Source of the DNA: an uncultured Parabacteroides sp.
GTDB lineage: Bacteria; Bacteroidota; Bacteroidia; Bacteroidales; Tannerellaceae
DNA: 64,000 nucleotides
Assembly (NCBI RefSeq): GCF_905196875.1
Contig: NZ_CAJJWO010000004.1
Span: 124,001-188,000, forward strand
Direction of reading: 5' to 3'
Numbering within the stretch: the stretch's first letter is position 1; every line of letters starts with the position of its first letter. A program made the translations under genes and the position numbers. The notes beneath the pieces are model-generated. The model ran no database searches, had not been told where the DNA came from, and worked only from the letters and a program-made list of their open reading frames with translations. Shown piece by piece: positions 54,638 to 63,505 of this stretch.

Positions 54638-56194
54638 ATGAATAAAAAACTCTCGTTATCGTGTATGACGATCCTGTCGGCGACTGTTTCCTGCGTAGCA
54701 AATAAAGAGCAGGTTCAGCGGCCGGATAAGCCGAATGTGATCTTTATCTATGCCGACGATATGGGTAAAGGGATGGTTTCTGCCTATGGACAGAAGCAGT
54801 TCACTACGCCTAATATCGATGCTATGATTGCCCGCGGAACCTCTTTCGACCGGGCTTACGGTTGTATGCTCTCTGCTCCGGCCAGGGCTTCTTTGCTGAC
54901 CGGTTATCATGATTGCCGCAGGGATAAATGGATGATTACGCCCGGTGCAAAATTTATACCTCCGACCGATAGTCTTTCGTTGATACCGGCTATCGAGAAG
55001 GAGATGGATGACCGGGATATCCTTTTGGGCGAAGGCGATTATTATCTTCCGCAGGTTTTCAAACAAGCCGGATATGTGACTGCTGAGATCGGGAAACTGG
55101 AATGGGGCTTTACTGCCACCCGCAAACAGATGAAGGCGCATGGATGGGATTATTATTATGGCTATCTGGATCATGTCCGCTGCCACGGGTTTTATCCGCC
55201 GTTCCTGTTTGATAACGGGGAGATCGTTTCTATTTCAGGAAATACCCATGCAAATTGTGGAAAGAGTATCGAAAATGAAACGGAAGCCGCCTACCAGGAG
55301 CGATGGAACCGAAACGGCAAAGCTGTCTATTCGCAGGATCTCTTTCTGGATAAGATGTTGTCTTTCATCCGTGAGAATAAGGATAAACCATTTTTCCTGT
55401 TCCATCCCACCCAGTTGCCTCATGGTCCGGTGGCTATCCCTGCCGTGCATCCTGAACTGGCAGAGAATCCCGATCTGACACAGATCGAGAAAGAATACGG
55501 TTCGATGGTCAAGATGATTGACGATCAGATCGGTATTATCCAGGCAGAGCTTAAACGCTTGGGGCTGGATAAGAAAACAATTATCATCTTCTCTGCCGAT
55601 AACGGACATGAGACTTACTATTCCCAAGCCGGACGATGTGAGAAACCTTACCGGAATATGAAGACCGGAGAGTTGTTTGATGATTATGAAAATAAATATT
55701 ATAGCGATCTGGATGGTGATATATTTAATGGAAATGCGAGTATGGCCGGTCTGAAACGTAGTAACCTGGACGGTGGTGTCCATATCCCGCTGGTATTTTA
55801 CGGTGAAGGACTGATTCCGCAGGGACAACGGAGGGATGATTTGGTTTCGAGCTTCGATCTGTTGCCAACGATGGCTGAACTGTTGAATATATCCTTACCT
55901 GTGCAAAAAGACGGTATTTCTTATTTATCTACTTTGCTGGATGGTAAGAAGATTGCGAAGGGGCGTTACGTGGTGTACGGTTCCAATTACGGGCCGGGTA
56001 TTGTCATGAACGACGGCTGGAAATTACGCTATTACAGAAAGAAGGGTGTTTATGAATTGTATAATCTGCTGGACGATCCTCAGGAACGAAGCAATGTGAT
56101 CGACCGTTATCCTGAGAAGGCGGAAGAGTTGAAAACGATCCTCCTGAAAGAATGTAACGGTGATCTGGAAAATGGGGTGAACAGATATGGATAA
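54638..56194 (+). CDS. Ser-type sulfatase lipoprotein
   Basis: A 518-residue sulfatase with a lipobox-like TVSCVAN, so likely envelope-anchored. The metal site starts at IFIYADDMGKG and the activation motif is SAPARASLLTG, with Ser79 in place of the more common Cys, needing an anaerobic sulfatase-maturating enzyme (anSME) to become formylglycine. Further blocks are FFLFHPTQLPHGPV and SADNGHETYYSQ. It removes sulfate from glycans or small sulfates; substrate unknown. No anSME or glycan genes adjoin. The start at 54638 places the signal peptide at the N-terminus. Confidence 0.9.
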   Translation: MNKKLSLSCMTILSATVSCVANKEQVQRPDKPNVIFIYADDMGKGMVSAYGQKQFTTPNIDAMIARGTSFDRAYGCMLSAPARASLLTGYHDCRRDKWMITPGAKFIPPTDSLSLIPAIEKEMDDRDILLGEGDYYLPQVFKQAGYVTAEIGKLEWGFTATRKQMKAHGWDYYYGYLDHVRCHGFYPPFLFDNGEIVSISGNTHANCGKSIENETEAAYQERWNRNGKAVYSQDLFLDKMLSFIRENKDKPFFLFHPTQLPHGPVAIPAVHPELAENPDLTQIEKEYGSMVKMIDDQIGIIQAELKRLGLDKKTIIIFSADNGHETYYSQAGRCEKPYRNMKTGELFDDYENKYYSDLDGDIFNGNASMAGLKRSNLDGGVHIPLVFYGEGLIPQGQRRDDLVSSFDLLPTMAELLNISLPVQKDGISYLSTLLDGKKIAKGRYVVYGSNYGPGIVMNDGWKLRYYRKKGVYELYNLLDDPQERSNVIDRYPEKAEELKTILLKECNGDLENGVNRYG

Positions 56195-56225
56195 CTCAAA
56201 CATAATGTGAGTGAATATAACAAAA

Positions 56226-56252
56226 AGGGACGATCTCCAACAGACCGTCCCT
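56226..56252. terminator. Hairpin between sulfatase and asd
   Basis: AGGGACG and CGTCCCT form a stem with A-rich sequence before and CCTTATAT after it. It can serve as a bidirectional terminator, weaker on the plus strand. Confidence 0.65.
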
Positions 56253-56281
56253 CCTTATATATAGAAAGATTGTAAAGTTTA

Positions 56282-57292
56282 TTATCCTATATTCTTCACC
56301 TTGATCAGGTATTCGGCGATCTGAACAGCATTCAGGGCTGCGCCTTTCTTGATCTGGTCGCTGACAGTCCAGAATGTCAAACCGTTCGGGTTGCTGATAT
56401 CCTTGCGGATACGGCCTACATAAACCGGTTCTTTATCGGCAACGAACAGAGGCATCGGATAGTCTTTCTTTGCCGGTTCGTCTTGCAGAATAATACCTTC
56501 GCCTTCAGCAAATGCTTTGCGGGCTTCTTCCACGCTGATCGGACGTTCTGTCTCGATCCAGGTTGCTTCGCTATGAGCACGCATAACGGGAACACGAACA
56601 CAGGTTGCGCTCACTTCGATATCGGAGTGCATGATCTTGCGTGTTTCGTTATACATCTTCATTTCTTCTTTTGTATAACCGTTTTCAGTGAATACGTCTA
56701 CGTGAGGGATCACGTTGTATGCCAGCTGATAAGCGAATTTTTCTACTGTAGGTTCTTCGCCCTTCAGAAGCTGTTCGTACTGTTTGATCAGTTCGGCCAT
56801 AGCTGTTGCACCTGCACCGCTGGCTGCCTGATACGTTGATACATGTACGCGCTTGATGTGCGATACCTTTTCGATTGCCTTCAATGCAACGACCATCTGG
56901 ATGGTAGTACAGTTCGGATTGGCAATGATACCGCGCGGACGATTCAGTGCATCTTCCGGGTTCACTTCAGGAACTACCAAAGGTACATCGTTGTCCATGC
57001 GGAATGCGCTGGAGTTGTCGATCATTACAGTACCATGTTTTGTAATGGTTTCTGCGAATTCAACAGATGTACCGCCACCGGCCGAAACAAAAGCAACATC
57101 GATTCCCTTGAAGTCGTCGTTATGCTTAAGCTCCTTAACGGTGTACTGTTTACCACGGAAGTCATAAACACGTCCGGCACTACGCGATGAGCCAAAAAGC
57201 ACAAGCTCATCCATCGGGAAGTTTCTTTCGTCGAGTACGCGCAGGAATTCTTGCCCTACAGCTCCACTCACACCAACAATTGCTACTTTCAT
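56282..57292 (-). CDS. asd: Aspartate-semialdehyde dehydrogenase
   Basis: A 336-residue cytosolic enzyme (1.2.1.11). It reduces aspartyl phosphate to aspartate semialdehyde for lysine, threonine, methionine and diaminopimelate. It shows the NADP loop VGVSGAVGQEFL, the catalytic Cys in NPNCTTIQM (about 126) and the base His in RVPVMRAHSEA. The start at 57292 places MKVAIVG first; the upstream ATG adds three residues. It is transcribed alone and diverges from the lamin-tail gene. Confidence 0.95.
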   Translation of the reverse strand: MKVAIVGVSGAVGQEFLRVLDERNFPMDELVLFGSSRSAGRVYDFRGKQYTVKELKHNDDFKGIDVAFVSAGGGTSVEFAETITKHGTVMIDNSSAFRMDNDVPLVVPEVNPEDALNRPRGIIANPNCTTIQMVVALKAIEKVSHIKRVHVSTYQAASGAGATAMAELIKQYEQLLKGEEPTVEKFAYQLAYNVIPHVDVFTENGYTKEEMKMYNETRKIMHSDIEVSATCVRVPVMRAHSEATWIETERPISVEEARKAFAEGEGIILQDEPAKKDYPMPLFVADKEPVYVGRIRKDISNPNGLTFWTVSDQIKKGAALNAVQIAEYLIKVKNIG

Positions 57293-57385
57293 TTTGAGCA
57301 CTAATTAAATTGTTTTGTAAAAATAATGTTATAACTTTACCGCATCCAAAATCGGGTACGCGTATAGTTGTAAGCTATTAGCGTG

Positions 57386-57403
57386 CAAAGATAGATAATT
57401 TTG
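57386..57403. promoter_or_regulatory. Divergent -7 boxes for asd and the lamin-tail gene
   Basis: The minus-strand box TATCTTTG (57386-57393) and the plus-strand box TAATTTTG (57396-57403) lie back to back. Each fits TAnnTTTG and serves one of the two divergent genes, so the two promoters may interfere. Confidence 0.45.
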
Positions 57404-57421
57404 AAACAAAACTATATAACT

Positions 57422-59788
57422 ATGAAACAAATTATTCTTTTTATCCTTGTATTACTTCCTGTTTGTGCATTTGCACAGTTTACAGAAACGTTTGATGGTC
57501 CTGAGATTAATTCGAATAATCCGTGGAAAGGTGATTTGTCTGATTTTCAAATAATGGATGATGGATGGCTTTCTTTAGTCGGAGATCCTGATAAGAAATA
57601 TTCAAGACTTAAAATCTCTCTACCTTATTCTAATAATATGGAGTGGAAGTTTGATGTGAAAATGAATTTCACACCAAGTGATCCGAATCATATACGTTTT
57701 TATTTATTGACAGAGAACCTGTCATTGTTAGGAATATCTAGTGAGTATTATATACAAATTGGAAGTACTAAGAAAACTATTACTCTTCGCCGTTTTCGTG
57801 AAACGGAAAAGGCTCCTGTGCGTATTATAGAAAAAGAATTGGATGTGTTGAAACAAAATATTGTTTCGCTTAGTGTGAAAGTAACGCTGGAAAACAGTAG
57901 CCTTTGGTCCTTATATGTTCGTGAAGAGGGGGAAAGTACATATACTTTATTGGATACAAAAGAACAAAAGATATCTTCCGGGATAAAATATATAGAATCA
58001 GGATTGGCATGTCATTATTCAAAGAAAATAAGAGGTCACTTCATTGACAATATTGAAATCTCTTCAAATATAACCCCTCCGGAGGAAGAACCGGAAAATC
58101 CTGATCCGGAAGATCCGATATCTCCGGTTGTATTACCAAAACTTCTTTCCATACAGCCATTAAGTTTATGTGAACTGCAATTTGCTTTCGATCAACCTAT
58201 CGATATAAGCGAAGCTTGGTTTATGATATCCGATATAGGGAAAGCTGACCGTATAGGATATGCTGATGAACAGATAAAGACTGTTGTCAATACCAAATAT
58301 CCGGGAGAGATGGTTGCTGGTGTTAATTATACGATTACTTATGACGGTCTTACTGATATGGAAGGAAATAAACTGGCACCTTTTTCGGAAGAATTTGTAT
58401 TGGAGGGGGAAGATGAAGAGGAAACTGAGCCAGGCTCTATTCTTATCAATGAAATAATGGCTGATCCTAAGGGGCTGGAAGATTTGCCGGAAACAGAATA
58501 TGTAGAACTTTACAACACTGCAGATAGTGTATTAGTACTTACTGACTGGCAATTCTCATATGGAGGAAAAGCGAAGCCTATGACGACCTTTGAAATTCCC
58601 GCAAAAGGGTATGTGGTACTTTATCGTTCCGGTAGGGATATCGTAGCTGATCCTTCTGCGGTGAAGGTGTCGTTGGATAATTTCCCGTCCTCACTGGCTA
58701 ATACCGGAAAGTTGTTACAACTACTTGATGGAGATAATAAACTGATTGATGAAGTAATCTATGAAAAAGCCAAACCCGGCAAATCATGGGAGCGCTCATC
58801 CGATGGCTGGCACCTCTCTTCCGATCCTAGGGGAGGAACACCCGGTTCTGCCAATTCTTCTGGACAAGAAGAGCCGGAAAAACCTGTTGAACCTGATAAG
58901 CCGACAGAGCCTGAAGTCCCCGATGATCCTTCCGTCTCGCCAACTATCAAAGTCGAACCGAAAGAATTTATCTTTAACGAATTACTTCCCAACCCCTTTG
59001 CCGGAGGTAGCGAATATTTCGAATTGTATAACCGTTCCGACCGTTCTTTGCCTTTGTCCGGTTTATCTATCGCTGTGCGTAAAACGGATGGAACATTAAG
59101 TACGCGTTACCCGCTATCTTCAATAAATACGATTATCGAGCCGAACGGTTATGCCCTACTGACAAAGAATGTAGAGGGAATAACTGATTTTTATATGGTG
59201 ACGTCTCCTGCAGCCCTCTTTGAGATTGCAAAGTTACCTATACTGGCCAATACCTCTTCTACCCTTGTTTTGTTCCGTTCCGAAGACGGGGCAGTAATAG
59301 ATGAAGTCTCCTATTCATCCAAATGGCATGCCACTTCGATAAAAGATCAGAAAGGAGTTGCCCTCGAGCGGATCGATCCCGAAGCTGAAACGCAATCCCC
59401 TTCCAACTGGACTTCCGCATCAGCCACAGCAGGCTATGGAACGCCGGGATACCGTAACTCCCAGTCTGATATTTCCTCTCCGAATGAACCGGATACGCCG
59501 ACCGGTATCGAAGCTCCTGAATGGGTTCCCGGTTCGGAGCATTACAAAATCAGCTATTATCTGGATCAACCGGGATATAGTTGCCGTGCATTTGTTTTCA
59601 ACACCATTGGGCAGCGTGTTGCCGAGATTGCCAACCATGAACTGTTAGGGCTTTCCGGTGAATTAACCTGGAATGGCTCGTCATTGGGTGGGAACCGCTT
59701 ACGAACCGGCGTTTATATTTTCTATGCCGAATTATATCATACCAGCGGTACGGTAAAAAGATATAAACAGGTTTTCTTGGTTCGATGA
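57422..59788 (+). CDS. Secreted lamin-tail-domain protein with T9SS-type sorting domain
   Basis: A 788-residue protein with a signal peptide ending near CAFAQ. An N-terminal jelly-roll domain (about 20-215), an Ig-like domain (about 235-335), a first lamin tail domain (about 340-460, INEIMADP then ETEYVELYN), a Pro-rich linker, a second lamin tail domain (about 520-670, FNELLPNP, GSEYFELYN) and a C-terminal beta domain (LRTGVYIFYAELYHTSG) follow. The last domain resembles T9SS sorting domains. Lamin tail domains are used on the surface for binding or anchoring; specific role unknown. Confidence 0.85.
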   Translation: MKQIILFILVLLPVCAFAQFTETFDGPEINSNNPWKGDLSDFQIMDDGWLSLVGDPDKKYSRLKISLPYSNNMEWKFDVKMNFTPSDPNHIRFYLLTENLSLLGISSEYYIQIGSTKKTITLRRFRETEKAPVRIIEKELDVLKQNIVSLSVKVTLENSSLWSLYVREEGESTYTLLDTKEQKISSGIKYIESGLACHYSKKIRGHFIDNIEISSNITPPEEEPENPDPEDPISPVVLPKLLSIQPLSLCELQFAFDQPIDISEAWFMISDIGKADRIGYADEQIKTVVNTKYPGEMVAGVNYTITYDGLTDMEGNKLAPFSEEFVLEGEDEEETEPGSILINEIMADPKGLEDLPETEYVELYNTADSVLVLTDWQFSYGGKAKPMTTFEIPAKGYVVLYRSGRDIVADPSAVKVSLDNFPSSLANTGKLLQLLDGDNKLIDEVIYEKAKPGKSWERSSDGWHLSSDPRGGTPGSANSSGQEEPEKPVEPDKPTEPEVPDDPSVSPTIKVEPKEFIFNELLPNPFAGGSEYFELYNRSDRSLPLSGLSIAVRKTDGTLSTRYPLSSINTIIEPNGYALLTKNVEGITDFYMVTSPAALFEIAKLPILANTSSTLVLFRSEDGAVIDEVSYSSKWHATSIKDQKGVALERIDPEAETQSPSNWTSASATAGYGTPGYRNSQSDISSPNEPDTPTGIEAPEWVPGSEHYKISYYLDQPGYSCRAFVFNTIGQRVAEIANHELLGLSGELTWNGSSLGGNRLRTGVYIFYAELYHTSGTVKRYKQVFLVR

Positions 59789-59852
59789 GAAAGTGTAGAT
59801 AAGTAGTTCATTAATAAAAAGCTTTGTGCTTGTTGAAGACGTTCGGAAACTT

Positions 59853-59860
59853 TATCTTTG
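59853..59860 (+). promoter_or_regulatory. -7 box of the two-gene small-protein unit
   Basis: TATCTTTG matches the -7 consensus 42 bp before the first start codon; TTG at 59833-59835 is a possible -33 with a 17-bp spacer. Confidence 0.45.
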
Positions 59861-59902
59861 TAATGTCTCATTTAGCATAGAGCATTAATCAAAATAATTG
59901 TA

Positions 59903-60076
59903 ATGCCTATGAAAGAAAAAGATTTTAAAGAGAAGAAAATGATACTGGAAGGGCTCTTTATGAGATATTCCAGTCTGATAAACAATCGTTCCGGTCCGGA
60001 AAAAGAGTTGGTTATGAAAAATATCGATGTTATTCTTGATTGGTATAATGATTTACTTAAACAAAAGGAGGAATAA
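59903..60076 (+). CDS. Small helical protein, 57 residues
   Basis: An ATG at 59903 opens a short frame of 57 codons ending in TAA at 60074, which a 60-residue cutoff would miss. The peptide is charged and helix-forming (KEKKMILEGLFMRYSSLINN). It lies 3 bp before the next gene and a strong AGGAGG sits at its end as the ribosome site for that gene. A second ATG is at 59909. No family recognised; the tight spacing suggests the pair work together. Confidence 0.6.
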   Translation: MPMKEKDFKEKKMILEGLFMRYSSLINNRSGPEKELVMKNIDVILDWYNDLLKQKEE

Positions 60077-60079
60077 TTT

Positions 60080-60418
60080 ATGGATCATGCAAAGTATTTA
60101 GAATCGCATCCGGAATATAGGAGTTTGTTTCCTACGCAGAAAATGTATGATGACTTCGTGCGTTTTATGGAAATGGATGAAGAAGAACGCCGTCTTCTCG
60201 CAGAAGAAGATAAAAAGAGAGTAGACGCCATGTCGCCCGATGAGCGTGAAAGAGATTGGCAAAATGTGATTAAAGGCGTCAATTTATTCATAGAATTTGC
60301 CAAAGAGGAAATTCCTAAATTAGCTTATGAGAAGAAGATGTTGGAAGCTTCAAAAAGACAGAATAAAGTAACGTGGGAAGATATTCGCAAAAAGCTAAAT
60401 AATATAGCAAGCCTGTAA
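60080..60418 (+). CDS. Small soluble protein of unknown function
   Basis: A 112-residue charged helical protein without signal peptide (MDDFVRFMEMDEEERRLLAEE-like core, here YDDFVRFMEMDEEER). It begins 3 bp after the 57-residue gene and uses the AGGAGG at 60067-60072. It is followed by a bidirectional terminator. No family recognised. A two-component unit, for example a toxin-antitoxin or adaptor pair, is possible but not shown. Confidence 0.7.
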   Translation: MDHAKYLESHPEYRSLFPTQKMYDDFVRFMEMDEEERRLLAEEDKKRVDAMSPDERERDWQNVIKGVNLFIEFAKEEIPKLAYEKKMLEASKRQNKVTWEDIRKKLNNIASL

Positions 60419-60426
60419 TACAAAGA

Positions 60427-60478
60427 TGCTATAGCAGGATACAAATATCTTTTGTCCTTGCTATAGCAACTTTTTTAT
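60427..60478. terminator. Bidirectional terminator
   Basis: TGCTATAGCA occurs as two arms of a stem (60427-60436 and 60459-60468) with extended pairing and TTTTTTATTT on the plus strand. It ends the small-protein unit and overlaps the stop of the clostripain-like gene. Confidence 0.85.
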
Positions 60479-61608
60479 TTATAAACCGCCTTATACCATT
60501 GTGTATTGTTTCTGTACCAATTGTTTAGCTGGGTCAATCTCTCCTGTGGGGAATAAACGGATAATCCTGAATAAGTATTCACTTTTGTTTTTCCGCCTTT
60601 CGTGCAGTAAATATAATCAGTGCTGTAGCAGCTTGTTACCGCTTTATCCATACAGGCTTTAAAACGAGTGTATTGTTCATCTGTTGCCAGGTGTTTGATA
60701 AAATCACTGAAGTCGTAAAGTCTTGCAGGGGCACTCGGCAAATACGACAGTGTCTGTAGCTCTCCTAAAGGCAGTGCATATACACCTTCTTCACCCCCGT
60801 TGGTAGAAATGATTTCACGGGTAATGGCTGCGAGGTTGTCCAGTTCGCTGGTATTTGTTACGGAAATGCAACCGTAAGGACTGCCTGCCTCTCTCGCGTA
60901 ATAGTTGTAGAAAGCTTTGGCTACCCCGTCCAGATTTGTTTTTGTTTCGAAAAGATAAGGCAGCATTACCTTATAAGGAAAACCATCGGTAATAACTTCT
61001 GCCGGAGAAGCAATGATATGATCAGCTTTGTCTTTCAACTCATAAACACATTCCACACCTCCCATGCTGCAAACATCGAAAAGCAGGAAGTCGAAATGAC
61101 ATTCGTCGGGAATACCTTCGGCCAGTTCATATATTTCCATATTTTTTCCGGCTTCTGCGCCAAATGACTTGAGCATGTTATTATAGTTCGAGGGAAGCCA
61201 CGATGTACCATGACTCGAAAAGATCATGCCATAGCTGTCCGCCGGATAATCGGCTACCACTTCTCTGATAACACTCCTCATCACCTCAGGATCAATTGCG
61301 CTCCGATCGGTGTAATCTTCAATATGATGCTTGGTTACTATGCCTTTTGCTCCTTCTTTTATTTCGTAAAGTTCAGCACTCTTATCATCTTTGGAGAAGT
61401 ATACAATGAGATTTCCCCCATTCAGGTTCTTTGAAGTGGCAACAGAAATCATATCATCAATGTTATTATTGATTGAAGAAGTGAGATTGCTGGCTACCAC
61501 GTATACCAGAACTGTCCGCTTCGGCCCTTCTACCGTGAATTCCTCTTTCGTACAACTGCCAAAAGTAAGAATAACAAGTAGGATATATATAAAATACTTA
61601 GTCTTCAT
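60475..61608 (-). CDS. Clostripain-family (C11) cysteine peptidase lipoprotein
   Basis: A 377-residue protein with lipobox FGSCTKEE. The C11 fold carries the catalytic His in FSSHGTSW (about 133) and Cys in FDVCSMGG (about 178); a Pro/Ser-rich SPAEVITDG lies after it. The family cleaves after Arg or Lys and often matures itself. The ATG at 61608 is chosen over 61626 because it starts the signal peptide. It is a single-gene transcript on the envelope, possibly for protein turnover or host-protein degradation. Confidence 0.87.
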   Translation of the reverse strand: MKTKYFIYILLVILTFGSCTKEEFTVEGPKRTVLVYVVASNLTSSINNNIDDMISVATSKNLNGGNLIVYFSKDDKSAELYEIKEGAKGIVTKHHIEDYTDRSAIDPEVMRSVIREVVADYPADSYGMIFSSHGTSWLPSNYNNMLKSFGAEAGKNMEIYELAEGIPDECHFDFLLFDVCSMGGVECVYELKDKADHIIASPAEVITDGFPYKVMLPYLFETKTNLDGVAKAFYNYYAREAGSPYGCISVTNTSELDNLAAITREIISTNGGEEGVYALPLGELQTLSYLPSAPARLYDFSDFIKHLATDEQYTRFKACMDKAVTSCYSTDYIYCTKGGKTKVNTYSGLSVYSPQERLTQLNNWYRNNTQWYKAVYK

Positions 61609-61706
61609 CTTGTTTATCTCATCCAATTATCTACAAAGATACGGATAATTCTTATCCACATGATGAATTTAATATCATTTCTATCTATCGAGATATTCTT
61701 TTTGTT

Positions 61707-61714
61707 TATATTTG
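61707..61714 (+). promoter_or_regulatory. -7 box of the DUF3575 gene
   Basis: TATATTTG matches TAnnTTTG, 41 bp before the start codon; no consensus -33. Confidence 0.45.
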
Positions 61715-61755
61715 TGAACTGAATTTAATTGAGAATCAAAGATTAAATAACTCGT

Positions 61756-62316
61756 ATGAATAAACTTTTGTTGATATTCCTCACATCTTTATGTATGGGA
61801 ATGGGGGTAAAAGCACAGGTTGTGGCTGTAAAGACCAACTTGCTTTATGATGCGGCTGCAACTGTTAACCTTGGTGCCGAGGTCGCTTTCAATCGACACT
61901 GGACGTTGGATGTCTCCGGTAACTATAATGGCTGGGACGTTGCCAGCGACAAATCATGGAAACATTGGCTGGTGCAACCCGAAGCCCGTTATTGGCTGCA
62001 TGAAAAGTTTAACGGGCATTATTTCGGTGTTCATGGTGTCTATATGGATTATGATATGTCACATGTAAACTTCATGTCGGTCATGAAAAAGGATTTTGCT
62101 TACGATGGCAATGCTTATGGAGGCGGTATCTCTTACGGGTATCAGCTGTATCTTAGTCCGCATTGGAACCTCGAGTTCTCGGCCGGAGTCGGCTTTCTTC
62201 ATTTTGAATACGACAAATCGGCTTTTCCGACAGATGGTGAGTCTGCCTACAAATATCGTAATAACTATTTCGGACCGACAAAGCTCGGTGTTAGTATTGT
62301 ATACATAATAAAATAA
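61756..62316 (+). CDS. DUF3575 outer-membrane-like protein
   Basis: A 186-residue protein with a signal peptide (LLLIFLTSLCMGMGVKAQ). The remainder is DUF3575, an eight-strand barrel-like domain with VKTNLLYDAAATVNLGAE and LVQPEARYWLHEKFNGHYFGVH as the signature blocks. The family typically lies first in Bacteroidales fimbrial (Mfa/Fim-type) operons. The next gene, 7 bp on, encodes a DUF3868 protein, the usual partner. Confidence 0.88.
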   Translation: MNKLLLIFLTSLCMGMGVKAQVVAVKTNLLYDAAATVNLGAEVAFNRHWTLDVSGNYNGWDVASDKSWKHWLVQPEARYWLHEKFNGHYFGVHGVYMDYDMSHVNFMSVMKKDFAYDGNAYGGGISYGYQLYLSPHWNLEFSAGVGFLHFEYDKSAFPTDGESAYKYRNNYFGPTKLGVSIVYIIK

Positions 62317-62323
62317 GTAAACG

Positions 62324-62842
62324 ATGAAAACTTCGGTCTACATATTCTTTTTCTTCTTAATCATGCAGGTGCTCCCATCACAGGCACAGACATCTGTTTA
62401 TCAGGGAATGGTCAATATCAAACAAAATAAGATTGAACTTGAAAAAGGCGTTTTATTATTGGATATGAATGTCAGTTTGTGTGGATTGTCGGTGGCACGT
62501 CATCAAAGTCTGCTGCTGACCCCGGTGTTACGCAACGGCAGTAATTCTTTGCGTTTGCAACCTATCCGGGTCAATGGGGCAAACAAGCAGAAAATGTATA
62601 AGCGTGCCGTCGCATTTCAGGGAAAAGTGACTGCCGATGGTAATGCTTATGTGATTCTGGAAAGTGATCCGGCTCTGTTGCAGGAAATAGCCTATAAGAA
62701 AGAGGTTCCTTTCAAGCCGTGGATGGAACATGCCGAACTAATCCTCGTAGGCGAATTGAATAACTATGACGATATTCCGGTTCAAACCTATACGGATGTA
62801 TTGACAGACGATTTGAATATTCGTCCGGCTAAGGGTAAATAA
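62324..62842 (+). CDS. Short DUF3868 protein
   Basis: A 172-residue secreted protein with a signal peptide ending near PSQAQ. The DUF3868 domain (about 23-130) is recognisable (VNIKQNKIELEKGVLLLDMN, RNGSNSLRLQPIRVNG). DUF3868 proteins in fimbrial operons are commonly about 400 residues or more, with a long C-terminal part, so this one lacks that part. The sequence after the stop does not continue it in any frame that I could recognise. It may be a short form or a remnant. Confidence 0.75.
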   Translation: MKTSVYIFFFFLIMQVLPSQAQTSVYQGMVNIKQNKIELEKGVLLLDMNVSLCGLSVARHQSLLLTPVLRNGSNSLRLQPIRVNGANKQKMYKRAVAFQGKVTADGNAYVILESDPALLQEIAYKKEVPFKPWMEHAELILVGELNNYDDIPVQTYTDVLTDDLNIRPAKGK

Positions 62843-63040
62843 TATTTGTAGGTAAGTGCTTTCACGTTTCACCTTCTTTGTAACAGGTTAAGGTATAGGA
62901 AGATATGGTGAACCCTGCTGCTTTCATTCGGTTAGTGCAGATCTGCTGAAAAAAGACCGGTCTTTTAAACTCAAAAGTTCCTTATTTTGAAGTTGAAACT
63001 AAGGTCTTAACATTTCAAAACACCATACTAAAAAAATGAA

Positions 63041-63106
63041 TGCCTACCCGTTTGTCATTCGATGCCTGTCTGTTCAGTCTTCGATACCTGTCCGTTTCTT
63101 TATCGG
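63041..63106. repeat. Three tandem 22-bp repeats
   Basis: Units begin at 63041, 63063 and 63085 and share a pattern like TGCCTRYCYGTTTNTYNTTCG, differing at about a third of the positions. Confidence 0.75.
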
Positions 63107-63268
63107 TGGTCGTTTAGGACATTCTGCTATGTTTTTTGCAAAAAAGTTAAAACAATTCTCCTGTCATCATATTATGCTATCTTTCAATCGATTGTAAGCG
63201 GTGACAGGTGACACCTAAAGTTCGAATTGCTCTGTAGGGTACTGTCTTAGCCGATTGGGTGGACACAG

Positions 63269-63410
63269 CACTATTGTGTTGGTCATCCGGGACACTCATG
63301 CCGGTAGGCGGGCACTTTAGTGTCGGTTTCTTCCCTATATAGTGCCGGCTTGTACCCTTAAGGGTTGCACTCGCTACTCTATAGCCCATACTCGCTAAGT
63401 TATAGGGCAA
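63269..63410. repeat. Degenerate array of short palindromes, about 21-22 bp period
   Basis: AG-core landmarks (TTAGTGTCGG, ATAGTGCCGG, AAGGGTTGC, ATAGCCC, ATAGGGC) recur at 63319, 63341, 63361, 63383 and 63404, that is, every 20-22 bp. Palindromic cores include ACCCTTAAGGGT. ACTCGCTA also recurs 21 bp apart. Confidence 0.6.
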
Positions 63411-63505
63411 AACCTGTGCGGTTTTCGGGGTAAAAACGTAAGTCTTAATCGCTGACTGGCTAATCATTCAGGATAGAATGTTTCTGTGAACAATAGAATG
63501 ATATC

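Larger units (their letters stand above)
62843..63505. other. Long apparently non-coding, repetitive gap
   Basis: No convincing gene is seen in 663 bp between the converging DUF3868 and fimbrillin genes. It holds a 16-bp perfect palindrome AAAAGACCGGTCTTTT (62951-62966), a three-unit 22-bp array and a longer degenerate array of short palindromes. A 96-codon minus-strand open frame (63177-63467) lies across the second array and is judged not to be a gene. Confidence 0.6.

Noticed and set aside
62951..62966. AAAAGACCGGTCTTTT as a clear terminator of DUF3868
   Set aside because: A perfect palindrome without a spacer leaves at most a six-base stem and lies more than 100 bp past the stop; could equally be a protein site.
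63177..63467. 96-codon minus-strand open frame in the fimbrial gap
   Set aside because: It lies across the palindrome array, has no ribosome site or signal, and its residues show no domain; the open frame is probably a by-product of the repeats.
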